Positions 32,900-41,527 of a stretch of DNA of 48,143 nt are shown in pieces. The stretch spans positions 1-48,143 of the forward strand of contig JAFLBB010000028.1 in NCBI GenBank assembly GCA_017304135.1, given 5' to 3'. Source of the stretch: Acidobacteriota bacterium. Lineage in GTDB: Bacteria; Acidobacteriota; Terriglobia; Bryobacterales; Bryobacteraceae. Numbering within the stretch: the first letter of the stretch is position 1; every line of letters starts with the position of its first letter. The position numbers were made by a program, and so were the translations under genes. The notes beneath the pieces are model-generated. The model saw only the letters and a list, made by a program, of their open reading frames with translations, searched no databases and was not told the DNA's origin.

Positions 32900-33805
32900 T
32901 TAGTGCGCGTCAAACATGTGGGCGATATCCGGGAAGCCGTTCATCGCCAGACGGCAGGAAGCGCCTTCGCCCCACCACCGGGGCGCATGCCAGGTGAAGG
33001 GGGGCACGTAGACGACGTCGCCTTCTTCGGCGATGACGACGCCGGCCTTTTCGATGGGGTAGCGGATCTGGCCTTTCATGATGAGCCAGTATTCGGCGCC
33101 CTCGGGGTGATAGTGGCCCTTGTTCTTTGGGTCGAGCGGCGGCAGCTTGGAGTTGTAGCCATAGATGAAATTGGCCGTACCGCGGTCGTCCTGGACGATG
33201 CGGATGGTGCCCTTGAGCTTGCCGCTTTCCAATCCCGAGGCGACCTCATCGAAGGTGACGTGGGGTTTGTTGTTGTGCTTCCACTGTCCGAGGACGCGAG
33301 TGTTGAACTTGGTCTGCATCCACTCAAAGCCGGGCATGGCGGGCGGCTTCTCGTTCACGTCATAGAGCGTGCGGGCGCCGGCGACGTTGGTGTCAAACAG
33401 CAGGGCCGGCTGAGGGCCGGCGACCTCGAATTGGAACCAGGTTTGGAACGGCACCTGGACCATGGAACCCTTTTTGGCGACGAACGGCTGTTGGGTTTCG
33501 ATGGTGAAGCGGACCTCGCCCTCGAGCACGACCCACCATTCGCGCGTATCCGGGTGCATCATCTTGGGCGACTTGTAGCCGGGCGCCCACTGCTGGTAGA
33601 CGCTGGTGAGGTGCTTGTCGTTGACCACCGTCTCGTGCCACTGCGTTTGGCCCTTGTGCCTGGCCACTACGTCCTTGAGCCTGGTGTGCGGCTTGTGCGG
33701 GGCTGTGTAGACGGCGGGCTGGCCTTTGGGTGCGAGCATCACTTCCTGGGCGGAGAGCAACGCGGGCAAGAGGGCGGCGAACAGTGCCGTGCGCGTGAGA
33801 ATCAT
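32900..33805 (-). CDS. Secreted two-cupin protein
   Basis: A 301-residue exported bicupin with signal peptide MILTRTALFAALLPALLSA. The first cupin (about 50-150) has MMHPDTREWWVVLEGEVRF and VQVPFQTWFQFEV. The second (about 205-300) has GHYHPEGAEYWLIMKGQIRY and VYVPPFTWHAPRW. The His and Glu positions are consistent with metal binding in each cupin. Its ATG shares a base with the stop of the 2-hydroxyacid dehydrogenase, so the two are one operon. Substrate unknown; oxidation or isomerisation of a small acid is possible. Confidence 0.85.
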   Translation of the reverse strand: MILTRTALFAALLPALLSAQEVMLAPKGQPAVYTAPHKPHTRLKDVVARHKGQTQWHETVVNDKHLTSVYQQWAPGYKSPKMMHPDTREWWVVLEGEVRFTIETQQPFVAKKGSMVQVPFQTWFQFEVAGPQPALLFDTNVAGARTLYDVNEKPPAMPGFEWMQTKFNTRVLGQWKHNNKPHVTFDEVASGLESGKLKGTIRIVQDDRGTANFIYGYNSKLPPLDPKNKGHYHPEGAEYWLIMKGQIRYPIEKAGVVIAEEGDVVYVPPFTWHAPRWWGEGASCRLAMNGFPDIAHMFDAH

Positions 33806-34884
33806 CAGTAACCTTTCTCCTTGTCGACTACATTCGTGAGTGGCAGGCCGTTGGTGTACCGGCGGACATTTTCCGCGAAGACATCGATGAGCCTTACCTG
33901 CCGGTCGGGCGACCAACCGGAGGAGTGAGCGCTCATGATGACGTTGTCGCAATCGAAGATGGGGTGGCCGGGAGGGACGGGTTCGGTGGGAAAGACATCC
34001 AAGCCGGCACCGGCGATCCAGCCCTCCTTCAGGGCGCGGACGAGAGCGTTTTCGTCGAACAGTTTGCCGCGCGACATGGCGATGAAGTAGGCCGTCTTCT
34101 TCATCGAACGGAAGACCTGCTCGTTGAACATGCGCTCGGTGACCTTGGTGTGAGGGGCGGCGCAAACGAGGACGTCGACTTGCGGCACCATCTTCAGGAA
34201 GTAGCTGGGGTCGTGCAGTTCCTCGACGTAGTCTGGTTTGGGCATGGGTTTGGCGTCGGTGGCGACGATGCGCATGTCGAGGCCGTAGTAGGCGCGCCGG
34301 GCGATGGCGGAGCCGATGCCGCCCATGCCGACAATGCCCATGGTGCGGCCCACGAGTTCGACGTGATGGTCCGATTTTGGTGTGCCGACGGAGGCCATGG
34401 TCTTCTTCAAATAGAACTGCGGGAGGTAGTGCTTGACGAGCCCGCGGGAAAGGGCAAGCAGCAAACCGATGGCGGTTTCCGAGATGCCGGGGGCGAAGGT
34501 GCGGGCGTAGTTGGTGATGGTGAGATTGGATTGCATCACCTTGGGATCGGCGCCTTCCATGCCGGCGCCGCCGGACTGGAGCCAGCGGAGTTTGGGCGCG
34601 TAGTCCAGGTCGGCGCCGCGGATCGAGCCGTAGACGGCCTCGGCGTCGCGCACCTGCTGGCGGAATTCCTCAGGCGAATTGCAGATGCGGATTTCGATGG
34701 GGACGGCGGAGGCGGCGGCGATCTTGTCGACCTCGGCGGGGTCGAACTTGTAGGTCGTGACGATTTTGAGCGGGCCGCTTCGCGGGCTCGTCTGGGGGCT
34801 GGCGGACTGTGCGGCCGCAGCGGCGAGAGGGGCCGTGGAAGCGGTTTTGAGCACGTTTCTGCGGGAAAAGGTCCGTTCAGACAT
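33805..34884 (-). CDS. Tat-exported D-2-hydroxyacid dehydrogenase-family protein
   Basis: A 359-residue NAD(P)-dependent oxidoreductase of the lactate/glycerate dehydrogenase family. The start (34884) gives a twin-arginine signal: SRRNVLKTASTAPLAAAAA. The Rossmann loop is GIVGMGGIGSAIARRA. Catalytic residues appear as Arg in IAMSRGKLFDE, Glu in FPTEPVPP and His in SAHSSGWS. Tat export for a cofactor-dependent enzyme is plausible, since such proteins fold before export, but an exported NAD(P) enzyme is odd; a glucose-fructose-oxidoreductase-like tightly bound cofactor would explain it. 23 bp separate it from the divergent M20 gene. Confidence 0.85.
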   Translation of the reverse strand: MSERTFSRRNVLKTASTAPLAAAAAQSASPQTSPRSGPLKIVTTYKFDPAEVDKIAAASAVPIEIRICNSPEEFRQQVRDAEAVYGSIRGADLDYAPKLRWLQSGGAGMEGADPKVMQSNLTITNYARTFAPGISETAIGLLLALSRGLVKHYLPQFYLKKTMASVGTPKSDHHVELVGRTMGIVGMGGIGSAIARRAYYGLDMRIVATDAKPMPKPDYVEELHDPSYFLKMVPQVDVLVCAAPHTKVTERMFNEQVFRSMKKTAYFIAMSRGKLFDENALVRALKEGWIAGAGLDVFPTEPVPPGHPIFDCDNVIMSAHSSGWSPDRQVRLIDVFAENVRRYTNGLPLTNVVDKEKGY

Positions 34885-34907
34885 GGTGACTGTTCTACCA
34901 TACGGGG

Positions 34908-36335
34908 ATGCTGGTTTTCTTGCTCTTGTTGATGGGGGCCGCGGCGGGGCGGGCGCAGATGCAGGAGGGGCAGCGCACGCAGTTGTTGCAGGCGATGGAC
35001 GAGAGCGCGCCGAAGTGGGGGGATGTGTCGCGCCGGATCTGGGAGTTCGCTGAACTCGGGTACCACGAAAACAAGAGTTCGAAACTGCTGCAGGATGAGT
35101 TGCGAGCGGCGGGATTCCGGGTGACAGCGGGAGTAGCGGGAGCGCCGACGGCGTTTGTGGCGGAATGGGGAACGGGAAAGCCGGTGATTGGTTTGATGGG
35201 TGAATTTGACGCGCTGCCGGGGCTGTCGCAGGATGCGGTGGCGGAGCGGAAGCCACTGGTGTCGGGCGGTTCCGGGCATGGATGCGGCCACAACCTGTTT
35301 GGGGCGGCGGTGGCGTTTGCCGCCGTGACGGCGAAGAGCTACATGGAGCAGCACGCGCTGAAAGGGACGCTACGGTTTTATGGGACTCCGGCCGAGGAGG
35401 GCGGAGGCGGGAAGATCTACATGCTGCGGGCGGGTGTGTTCGCAGGAACAGACGTGGTGTTGACGTGGCATCCGGGGGATGCGAACCGGGCCGACCTGGG
35501 AAGCTCGCTGGCGAACATCACGGCCAAGTTCCGTTTTTATGGGACGGCGGCTCATGCGGCCCAGGCCCCGTGGGCGGGACGTTCGGCGTTGGATGGTGTG
35601 ATGCTGGCCGGGCACGCCATCGACATGCTGCGCGAGCATGTGCCGCAGGAGACGCGGCTGCATTACATCGTGACCAAAGGCGGCGTGGCGCCGAACATCG
35701 TGCCCGATTTCGCGGAGGTGTACGCGTATGCGCGGCATCCGAAGATGCCCGTGCTGGATGGCATTTGGGAGCGCATGGAGAATGCGGTGAAGGGCGCGGC
35801 GATAGCGACGGGAACGCGGGCCGAGATTCAGTTGACGAGCAGCGTGTGGGATGTGCTGCCGAACGACGCGCTGGCGGCGCTGCTGCAGCGGAACCTGAAG
35901 GCGGTGGGCGGGGTGAACTACACGGAGGACGAACGCGCGTTCGCGTTGAAGTTGCGGGGGACGTTCGACACGATGACGTCGCCGGAGATGGGGAGCGAAG
36001 AACAGGTGTTTACCGATGAGCGCGGGCTGGGCGCTTCGACCGATGTGGGCGATGTCAGTTATGCCGTGCCGACGGCGCAGTTCACCGCGGCGACGTATGT
36101 GCCGGGGACACCGGGTCATAGCTGGCAGTCGACGGCGTGCGCAGGGATGAGCATTGGGCGCAAAGGCATGGTGGTTGCGGCCAAGACGCTGGCGTTGTCG
36201 ACGATAGAACTGATTGGGGATTCGAAGCACGTAGAGGCGGCGCGGGTGGCTTTCCTCCGCCGCAAGGCGGGCGTAGAGTATAGGTCCCGGATTCCCGTAG
36301 GAGCGAAGCCGCCATTGGATTACCGGGGCAACTAA
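34908..36335 (+). CDS. Secreted M20-family amidohydrolase (AbgB-like)
   Basis: A 475-residue exported metallohydrolase with signal MLVFLLLLMGAAAGRA. M20 metal-site motifs are visible: GLMGEFDALPG (about 96-106), SGHGCGHNLFGAAVA (about 123-137), YGTPAEEGGGGK (about 156-167) and TWHPGDANR. The dimerisation domain has AAHAAQAPWAGRSALDG. Near the end is GTPGHSWQSTA with the last histidine ligand. Related enzymes split aminobenzoyl-glutamate or N-acyl amino acids; the substrate here is not known. Start codon is only 23 bp from the divergent dehydrogenase. Confidence 0.9.
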   Translation: MLVFLLLLMGAAAGRAQMQEGQRTQLLQAMDESAPKWGDVSRRIWEFAELGYHENKSSKLLQDELRAAGFRVTAGVAGAPTAFVAEWGTGKPVIGLMGEFDALPGLSQDAVAERKPLVSGGSGHGCGHNLFGAAVAFAAVTAKSYMEQHALKGTLRFYGTPAEEGGGGKIYMLRAGVFAGTDVVLTWHPGDANRADLGSSLANITAKFRFYGTAAHAAQAPWAGRSALDGVMLAGHAIDMLREHVPQETRLHYIVTKGGVAPNIVPDFAEVYAYARHPKMPVLDGIWERMENAVKGAAIATGTRAEIQLTSSVWDVLPNDALAALLQRNLKAVGGVNYTEDERAFALKLRGTFDTMTSPEMGSEEQVFTDERGLGASTDVGDVSYAVPTAQFTAATYVPGTPGHSWQSTACAGMSIGRKGMVVAAKTLALSTIELIGDSKHVEAARVAFLRRKAGVEYRSRIPVGAKPPLDYRGN

Positions 36336-36358
36336 TTAGCGAATCGGGGGCGAAGCAA

Positions 36359-37039
36359 ATGCGGGTGGGGTTTCTCATCTTTCCGGAGTTCACTCAGTTG
36401 GACATGACGGGGGCGCAGGAAGTGTTCTCGCGCATGCCGGATACCGAGGTGCTGTTGCTGTGGAAGTCTCGCGAAGCGGTGAGTTCCGATGGGGGGATGC
36501 ACATTCTGCCGAACGGGACGCTGGAGGATTGCCCGCATCTGGATCTCATCTGCGTGCCGGGCGGGCCGGGGATCGGAGGGCTGTTGGAGGATGAGCAGGT
36601 GTTGAGGTTTCTGTGGGAGCGGGGGCGGCGGGCTCGATACGTTACCAGTGTGTGCACGGGGTCGCTCGTGCTGGCGGCGGCGGGGCTGCTCCAGGGGTAT
36701 CGTGCGACGACGCACTGGCTGTCGAAGGAGCTGCTCTCCTTGTGCGGGGCCATTCCTACAGCGGGGCGAGTGGTGGTGGACCGCAACCGCGTCACCGGCG
36801 CCGGAGTGACCTCTGGCATTGACATGGCGTTGCGGGTAGCGGCACTGGCATATGGCGACGACATGGCGCGGGAAATCCAGCTCCGCCTGGAATATTGCCC
36901 GGAACCTCCGTTTGGCTGCGGCCAGCCGGACACGGCGCCGGCAGAAATCGTGGAACGGGTGAAAGGCTCGATGGCGGAGGTCATCGAGGAACGGCGGACA
37001 CTTCTCGAGCGCGCGGCTCAGCGGTTGCCGGCCGGGTAG
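36359..37039 (+). CDS. DJ-1/PfpI family protein (isonitrile-hydratase-like)
   Basis: A 226-residue cytoplasmic protein. VGFLIFPEFTQLDMTGAQEV (3-22) is the N-terminal mark of the isonitrile-hydratase/AraC-inhibitory-domain branch, with Glu21 as the conserved acid. LICVPGGPGIGGL (about 63-75) and TSVCTGSLVLAAAGLL with Cys99 as nucleophile are next, then THWLS and GVTSGIDMAL. The extra C-terminal helices are longer than usual. Chemistry could be isocyanide hydration; unproven. Confidence 0.87.
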   Translation: MRVGFLIFPEFTQLDMTGAQEVFSRMPDTEVLLLWKSREAVSSDGGMHILPNGTLEDCPHLDLICVPGGPGIGGLLEDEQVLRFLWERGRRARYVTSVCTGSLVLAAAGLLQGYRATTHWLSKELLSLCGAIPTAGRVVVDRNRVTGAGVTSGIDMALRVAALAYGDDMAREIQLRLEYCPEPPFGCGQPDTAPAEIVERVKGSMAEVIEERRTLLERAAQRLPAG

Positions 37040-37075
37040 CGTGGCGGGCGGCATGGGACATATGATGGGAGGCCT

Positions 37076-38026
37076 ATGAAGACTGGCCCTGTGCGAGCCG
37101 CGGACTGGTGTGGCGTATTTCCGGTGCCTCCGCTGGCACGGAAGAACGACGCTTCGCGGGCGATTGATTTTGAAGAAAGCGGCAAGATCGTTGAACACAT
37201 TGCGGCAGGGGGGATACGCAACTTCCTCTATGGCGGCAATGCTTTTCTCTATCACATCCGCATGCGGGAGTATGCGGCGCTGCTGGAGTGGCTTTCGGGC
37301 TTCCCGAACGATCACTGGATGATTCCCAGCGCAGGGCCGAGTTTCGGGCGGGCGATGGACCAGGCGGAGCTGTTGAGGAAGTATGAGTTTCCCTGCGTGA
37401 TGCTGCTGCCCTGCGCGGATCCGCGTGACGCGAAGGGGCTGGAACAGGGCTACCGGGCCTTTGCCGGCGAAGCGCGGAAGAAGTTGATCCTCTACTTGAA
37501 AGAGGAACATAACATGGGGGCCGACAAGGAAGCAGGCCTGGACGTGGTGGCGCGGCTGGTGGATGAGGGCATCTGCGTAGGGATCAAATATGCCGTGGTC
37601 CGGACCAATCCAGTCGAAGATCCGTATTTGACGTCGCTGTTGCGCAGGGTGGACAAGAGCTTTGTGATCAGCGGTATTGGGGAACGGCCGGCGATCGCGC
37701 ACATGCGCGGATTCGAATTGCCAGGCTTCACAACAGGGTCGGGATGTATTGCACCGGCGCGATCGAAGCAGTTGTGGGAACTCTGCAATGAGGGACGCTT
37801 CGAGGAGGCTGACGAAGTGCGGCGGTTGTTCCTTCCGGTGGAGGACCTGCGTGACGCGCTCGGCCCGGCGCGCGTTCTTCATGCGGCCATGGAGTTGGCC
37901 GGGATTGCCGGGACGGGGCCGATTGAGCCCTATGTGAGCATGTTGAACGAGGCGCAACTGGAGAAGCTGGCGAAACCTGCGAAGGACCTGGCCGAGGCTA
38001 ATCGCGGGGCGCTGGCCAACGCGTAA
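37076..38026 (+). CDS. DapA-family lyase/aldolase-like protein
   Basis: A 316-residue TIM barrel of the dihydrodipicolinate synthase/N-acetylneuraminate lyase family. The Schiff-base lysine is Lys171 in VGIKYAVVR. GIRNFLYGGNAFLYHI (about 46-61) takes the place of the usual GTTGE motif, and LYLKEEHNMG sits where YNxPGRT is normally found, so the catalytic tyrosine seems to be missing. The enzyme is therefore a divergent member; its reaction is not predictable. No signal peptide. Lies among secreted-enzyme genes on the same strand. Confidence 0.8.
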   Translation: MKTGPVRAADWCGVFPVPPLARKNDASRAIDFEESGKIVEHIAAGGIRNFLYGGNAFLYHIRMREYAALLEWLSGFPNDHWMIPSAGPSFGRAMDQAELLRKYEFPCVMLLPCADPRDAKGLEQGYRAFAGEARKKLILYLKEEHNMGADKEAGLDVVARLVDEGICVGIKYAVVRTNPVEDPYLTSLLRRVDKSFVISGIGERPAIAHMRGFELPGFTTGSGCIAPARSKQLWELCNEGRFEEADEVRRLFLPVEDLRDALGPARVLHAAMELAGIAGTGPIEPYVSMLNEAQLEKLAKPAKDLAEANRGALANA

Positions 38027-38073
38027 GTCTCCCCGGCGCGGGGTGCGCAGAACGCACGCGATAGAGTGGAGCT

Positions 38074-39474
38074 ATGGTGCGAGCGCTCGTTTGTCTTCTG
38101 GCGGTTGCGATTCCCTCGCTGGCGGGGCCGGCGGATTGGGTTCCCGCGCGTTGGTATTCGAGTGACCCGGCGACCCTGGAGTTGGTGCGCGGCACGGCGG
38201 TGAATTGCCTCGTCCTGGATCGCGGACTCTGGTCGCCTGCGTTCGGGGAGAAAGCGGAAGCGCTGGGCGTGACACTGCTCGGTTCAGTGAAGCCCGGTGA
38301 GGAACTGGCGGAACTGGCGGCGAAGGCGTCCGCGGCGAAGTTACAGGGGCTGGTGTTTGAAGGCGTATTCCCCGCGGAACGGCTGGACCGGATTGCGGCC
38401 GCGCTGAGGGACTCTAAGTTGGCCGTTGTGCGGATGGGGCCGAGGACGCGAATGAATCTGGCGATGCCGGATGAGGTCGTGGCTACGTTTCAGGGCGTAT
38501 GGCCGGGAATCAACGCCGCCGAGGATGGTTCGGCGAAGGCAGCGCCGAGCGGCGCGCCGTGGATCGATACCAATACGGGATTCCTGCGGTTCGTGCGGGC
38601 GGCGCTGCCCGTGGGGAGCAGATCGCGGGTGTGGATGGGCTACGCTCCGCCCGCCAAGCAGGTGATTCCCTCGGCCCGCTATCTGCAGGCCATCGCCGAT
38701 GCCGAGATGTTGGGAGCGCACTGGCTGATCACGCTGGACGGCGACATGAGCCAGCGGCTGATGGAGCGCGAGGAAAAGGCGGTGGATACCTGGACGAAGA
38801 TGATGGCTGCCGTGAGCTTTTTCCAATCGCAAGGGGAGTGGCGCGAGGCCGGGGCGTACGGCGGGTTGGCCCTTGTGCAGGACGTGGAGAGCGGAGGGCT
38901 CTATTCGGGCGGCATCCTCGACATGATCAGTGTGAAGCACACGCCCGTGAGGGCGGTGCCCGGGCACAAGTTGAGCGACGGTGAAATGAAGCAGGCCAAG
39001 ATGGCGGTCAACGTCGACCCCACGCTGCTGACGGATGGGCAGAAGGACGTGTTGCGGCGGTTTACGCGCGGGGGCGGGACCTTACTGACCGCGCCTCCGG
39101 GCTGGAAGTTTCCGCGGCAGCGTGAGGACCAGATCACGTTGGACAAGGAAGACGTGAAGATTCTCGATCAGATCTGGAAAGAAGTGAATTCCATGACGGG
39201 GCGGCACAACCTGGGGGCCCGACTGTTTAATGTGGCCAGCGTGCTGTCGTATATGGCCGCCAGTGAAGACGGAAAGCGGGTGGCCCTGCACCTGGTGAGT
39301 TATTCGGACTACGAGATCGAGAATGTCACCGTTCATCTGTTGGGAAAGTGGAAGTCAGTGAAGCTGCGAGCGCCGGGGCGGGAGGAGCGTTCCCTGCCTG
39401 TTTTTGAGACGGATGACGGCACCGGAGTAGAACTGGACCGCCTCGGTGCGGCGGCACTTTTGGTGGCTGAATAG
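38074..39474 (+). CDS. Secreted protein of unknown function
   Basis: A 466-residue exported protein with signal MVRALVCLLAVAIPSLAG. I do not recognise the family with confidence. The first part (about 20-290) has a TIM-barrel-like look (NCLVLDRGLW, LQGLVFEGVFPAERLD, LGAHWLITLDGDMSQRL). It is followed by LTDGQKDVLRRFTRGGGTLLTAPPGW (split: LTDGQKDVLRRFTRGGG and TLLTAPPGW), typical of a glutamine-amidotransferase-like domain in glycoside-hydrolase relatives, and a final beta-rich domain (VALHLVSYSDYEIENVTVHL). A carbohydrate-active role is an inference only. Confidence 0.65.
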   Translation: MVRALVCLLAVAIPSLAGPADWVPARWYSSDPATLELVRGTAVNCLVLDRGLWSPAFGEKAEALGVTLLGSVKPGEELAELAAKASAAKLQGLVFEGVFPAERLDRIAAALRDSKLAVVRMGPRTRMNLAMPDEVVATFQGVWPGINAAEDGSAKAAPSGAPWIDTNTGFLRFVRAALPVGSRSRVWMGYAPPAKQVIPSARYLQAIADAEMLGAHWLITLDGDMSQRLMEREEKAVDTWTKMMAAVSFFQSQGEWREAGAYGGLALVQDVESGGLYSGGILDMISVKHTPVRAVPGHKLSDGEMKQAKMAVNVDPTLLTDGQKDVLRRFTRGGGTLLTAPPGWKFPRQREDQITLDKEDVKILDQIWKEVNSMTGRHNLGARLFNVASVLSYMAASEDGKRVALHLVSYSDYEIENVTVHLLGKWKSVKLRAPGREERSLPVFETDDGTGVELDRLGAAALLVAE

Positions 39475-39499
39475 GAAGGTGAATTACACTAGTTAAATC

Positions 39500-40660
39500 A
39501 TGGCGTTGCAGAAGAGCCGGGCATATTCACGGCGGGAGATACTGGCGTCGTTCGCGGCGGCGCCGGCAGTGGCGTGGGGGGCAGGCAAATTGCCTGTGGC
39601 TCCGGTCGCGGTAGCCCGCTGTGGGAGCTACGCGGAGGACCAGACGGCCCTGCTGCGCGGGATGTTCGACAAGATCGGCGGGTTGGGTGCGTTGGTGAAG
39701 AACAAGACGGTGACTGTGAAGCTGAACCTGACGGGCAGCCCGGCGCTGCGCTTGCAAGGGAAGCCGCTTGGCTCAACGCATTACTCACATCCGGCACAGA
39801 TCGGGGCGTTCGTCAGCCTGTTGGGTGAAGCGGGGGCGCGGCGCATCCGGTTGGTGGAAAGCGGTTATGGAACGGCCGGTCCGCTCGATGAGTATATGTT
39901 GGACTCGGGCTGGAACGTGCGGGCGATCAAGAATGCGGCTCCGCAGGTGGAACTGATCAACACGAACGGGCTGACGGTGAAAGGGAAGTATGCCCGGCGG
40001 CGGGTGCCGGGCAAGCCGTACGTGTTCCCCAGCTACATGCTGCATCCCGCTTATGAAGAAACGGATGTCGTGGTGTCGATGGCGAAGTTGAAGGACCACG
40101 CCACGTGCGGGGTGACGCTGGCGATGAAGAATATGTTCGGCATCACGCCGGCGTCGATCTATGGCGACGATGCGGGCGTAGACGATGCGAACGAGAGCCC
40201 GACCAAGGGGCGCGTGGATACCTGCCATTTCGGCAAGCGGCAGCCGGCGCGCATTGCCGAGGGCGAGGTGGATCGCCAGTCGAGCCGCGAGCCGGGCTAC
40301 CGCATGCCGCGGATCACGGCGGAACTGGTGGCGGCGCGTCCGATCGACATCTCGATCATTGACGGAATCGAGACGATGGCGGGAGGAGAGGGTCCGTGGA
40401 TCCGCGATCACTGGCGCGGAGCGCTGCGGGCGGTGAAGCCGGGGATCATGGTGGTGGGGACGAATCCCGTCTCCACCGATACGGTGGCGACCGCGTTGAT
40501 GGGATACGATCCGAGGGCTCCGAAGGGGCAGGGCGCGTTCCGCGAATGCGACAACACGTTGCTGCTGGCCGAACAGATGGGCGTTGGCGCGGCCGATCTC
40601 AAGCAGATCGAGGTGCGCGGAGGCCGGATTGAGGAGCTGATGTTCCGGTTTACCGCCTAG
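39500..40660 (+). CDS. Tat-exported DUF362-family protein
   Basis: A 386-residue protein with a twin-arginine-type signal (YSRREILASFAAAPAVAWG). DUF362 marks: VTVKLNLTGSPA, THYSHPAQIGAFVSLLGEAG (about 93-112), VVSMAKLKDHATCGVTLAMKNMFG (split as VVSMAKLKDHATCG and VTLAMKNMFG, about 190-213), ISIIDGIETMAGGEGPW and VVGTNPVSTDTVATALMG (about 317-334). The iron-sulfur cysteine clusters found in some family members are absent. Function not established; some relatives are linked to anaerobic or thiosugar chemistry, nothing here decides it. Confidence 0.85.
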   Translation: MALQKSRAYSRREILASFAAAPAVAWGAGKLPVAPVAVARCGSYAEDQTALLRGMFDKIGGLGALVKNKTVTVKLNLTGSPALRLQGKPLGSTHYSHPAQIGAFVSLLGEAGARRIRLVESGYGTAGPLDEYMLDSGWNVRAIKNAAPQVELINTNGLTVKGKYARRRVPGKPYVFPSYMLHPAYEETDVVVSMAKLKDHATCGVTLAMKNMFGITPASIYGDDAGVDDANESPTKGRVDTCHFGKRQPARIAEGEVDRQSSREPGYRMPRITAELVAARPIDISIIDGIETMAGGEGPWIRDHWRGALRAVKPGIMVVGTNPVSTDTVATALMGYDPRAPKGQGAFRECDNTLLLAEQMGVGAADLKQIEVRGGRIEELMFRFTA

Positions 40661-40681
40661 GCGCCGGAACGAAGAACGCTC

Positions 40682-41527
40682 ATGCCCTGGCACTCCGCAC
40701 CACTTCATAGCGCGCTCCCCAAGCTGACGCCCATGGCGGTGCTCGATATTTGCATCACCGCTTTCCTGATCTATCAGTTTTTGATGATCGTGCGGGGACG
40801 CCGCGCGGCGCACGTGCTGGCGGGGATTTTCGTGCTGTTGGTGCTTTATCTCACCTCGTTGTACCTGGGGCTGGAGATGCTGCGGAGCCTGCTTTCGACG
40901 GTTGCGCCGTATTCGGCCTTCGCCGTGATCGTGATGTTCCAGAGCGAGATCCGGAGGGCGCTGGCGCGGCTGGGGCGGCACAGCTGGCTGCCTTGGGGCG
41001 GGAGGTTGCAGCGGCGTGAATTTGCCGAGGAGATCCTGTTGGCCATTGAGTATTTGTCATCGCGAAAGACGGGCGCACTGATTGTGCTGGAGCGGGACAT
41101 GGGGCTGCGGACTTTCGTGGAGAGCGGAGTGCCGATGGATGCGGTGGTATCGCGCGATGTGCTGCTGGCGATTTTCCAGCCGGGCGGGGCGATGCACGAC
41201 GGCGCGGTGATTATCCAGGGGGACCGGCTTGCGGCGGCGGCCTGCTTTTTGCCGTTGAGCGTAAACCCGGCGTTGGCCTCGACGATGGGCACGCGTCATC
41301 GCGCGGCGATCGGGATTAGCGAAGATACCGACGCGCTGGCGCTGGTGGTGAGCGAGGAGACCGGGCGCGTGTCGGTGGTCGCTTTCGGTGTGTTGGAGAG
41401 CGGGCTGACGACCGAGCAGGTGCGTTCGCGGCTGGACCGCCATTTCGGCTGGAGCGGCAAACGGGCCGAGCCGGAGCGAACACCCGACGGGATGGGGGAA
41501 CACGCGGAGGAGGCTGACCACGGATGA
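40682..41527 (+). CDS. cdaA: Membrane diadenylate cyclase
   Basis: Makes the second messenger c-di-AMP from two ATP. Three membrane helices (about 19-36, 43-61, 68-87) precede the DAC domain. The catalytic motifs are intact: MHDGAVII with Asp-Gly-Ala at 173-175 and GTRHRAAIG with Arg-His-Arg at 205-207. 281 residues, with a hydrophilic acidic tail (RAEPERTPDGMGEHAEE). The first ATG (40682) was kept; an internal Met at residue 18 is also possible. First gene of cdaA-cdaR-glmM, overlapping cdaR by 4 bp. Confidence 0.95.
   Translation: MPWHSAPLHSALPKLTPMAVLDICITAFLIYQFLMIVRGRRAAHVLAGIFVLLVLYLTSLYLGLEMLRSLLSTVAPYSAFAVIVMFQSEIRRALARLGRHSWLPWGGRLQRREFAEEILLAIEYLSSRKTGALIVLERDMGLRTFVESGVPMDAVVSRDVLLAIFQPGGAMHDGAVIIQGDRLAAAACFLPLSVNPALASTMGTRHRAAIGISEDTDALALVVSEETGRVSVVAFGVLESGLTTEQVRSRLDRHFGWSGKRAEPERTPDGMGEHAEEADHG

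Noticed and set aside
39486..39499. ACTAGTTA shared with the tetR upstream region as a second operator
   Set aside because: Only about 8 bases are shared and the inverted-repeat arms are missing; chance is enough.
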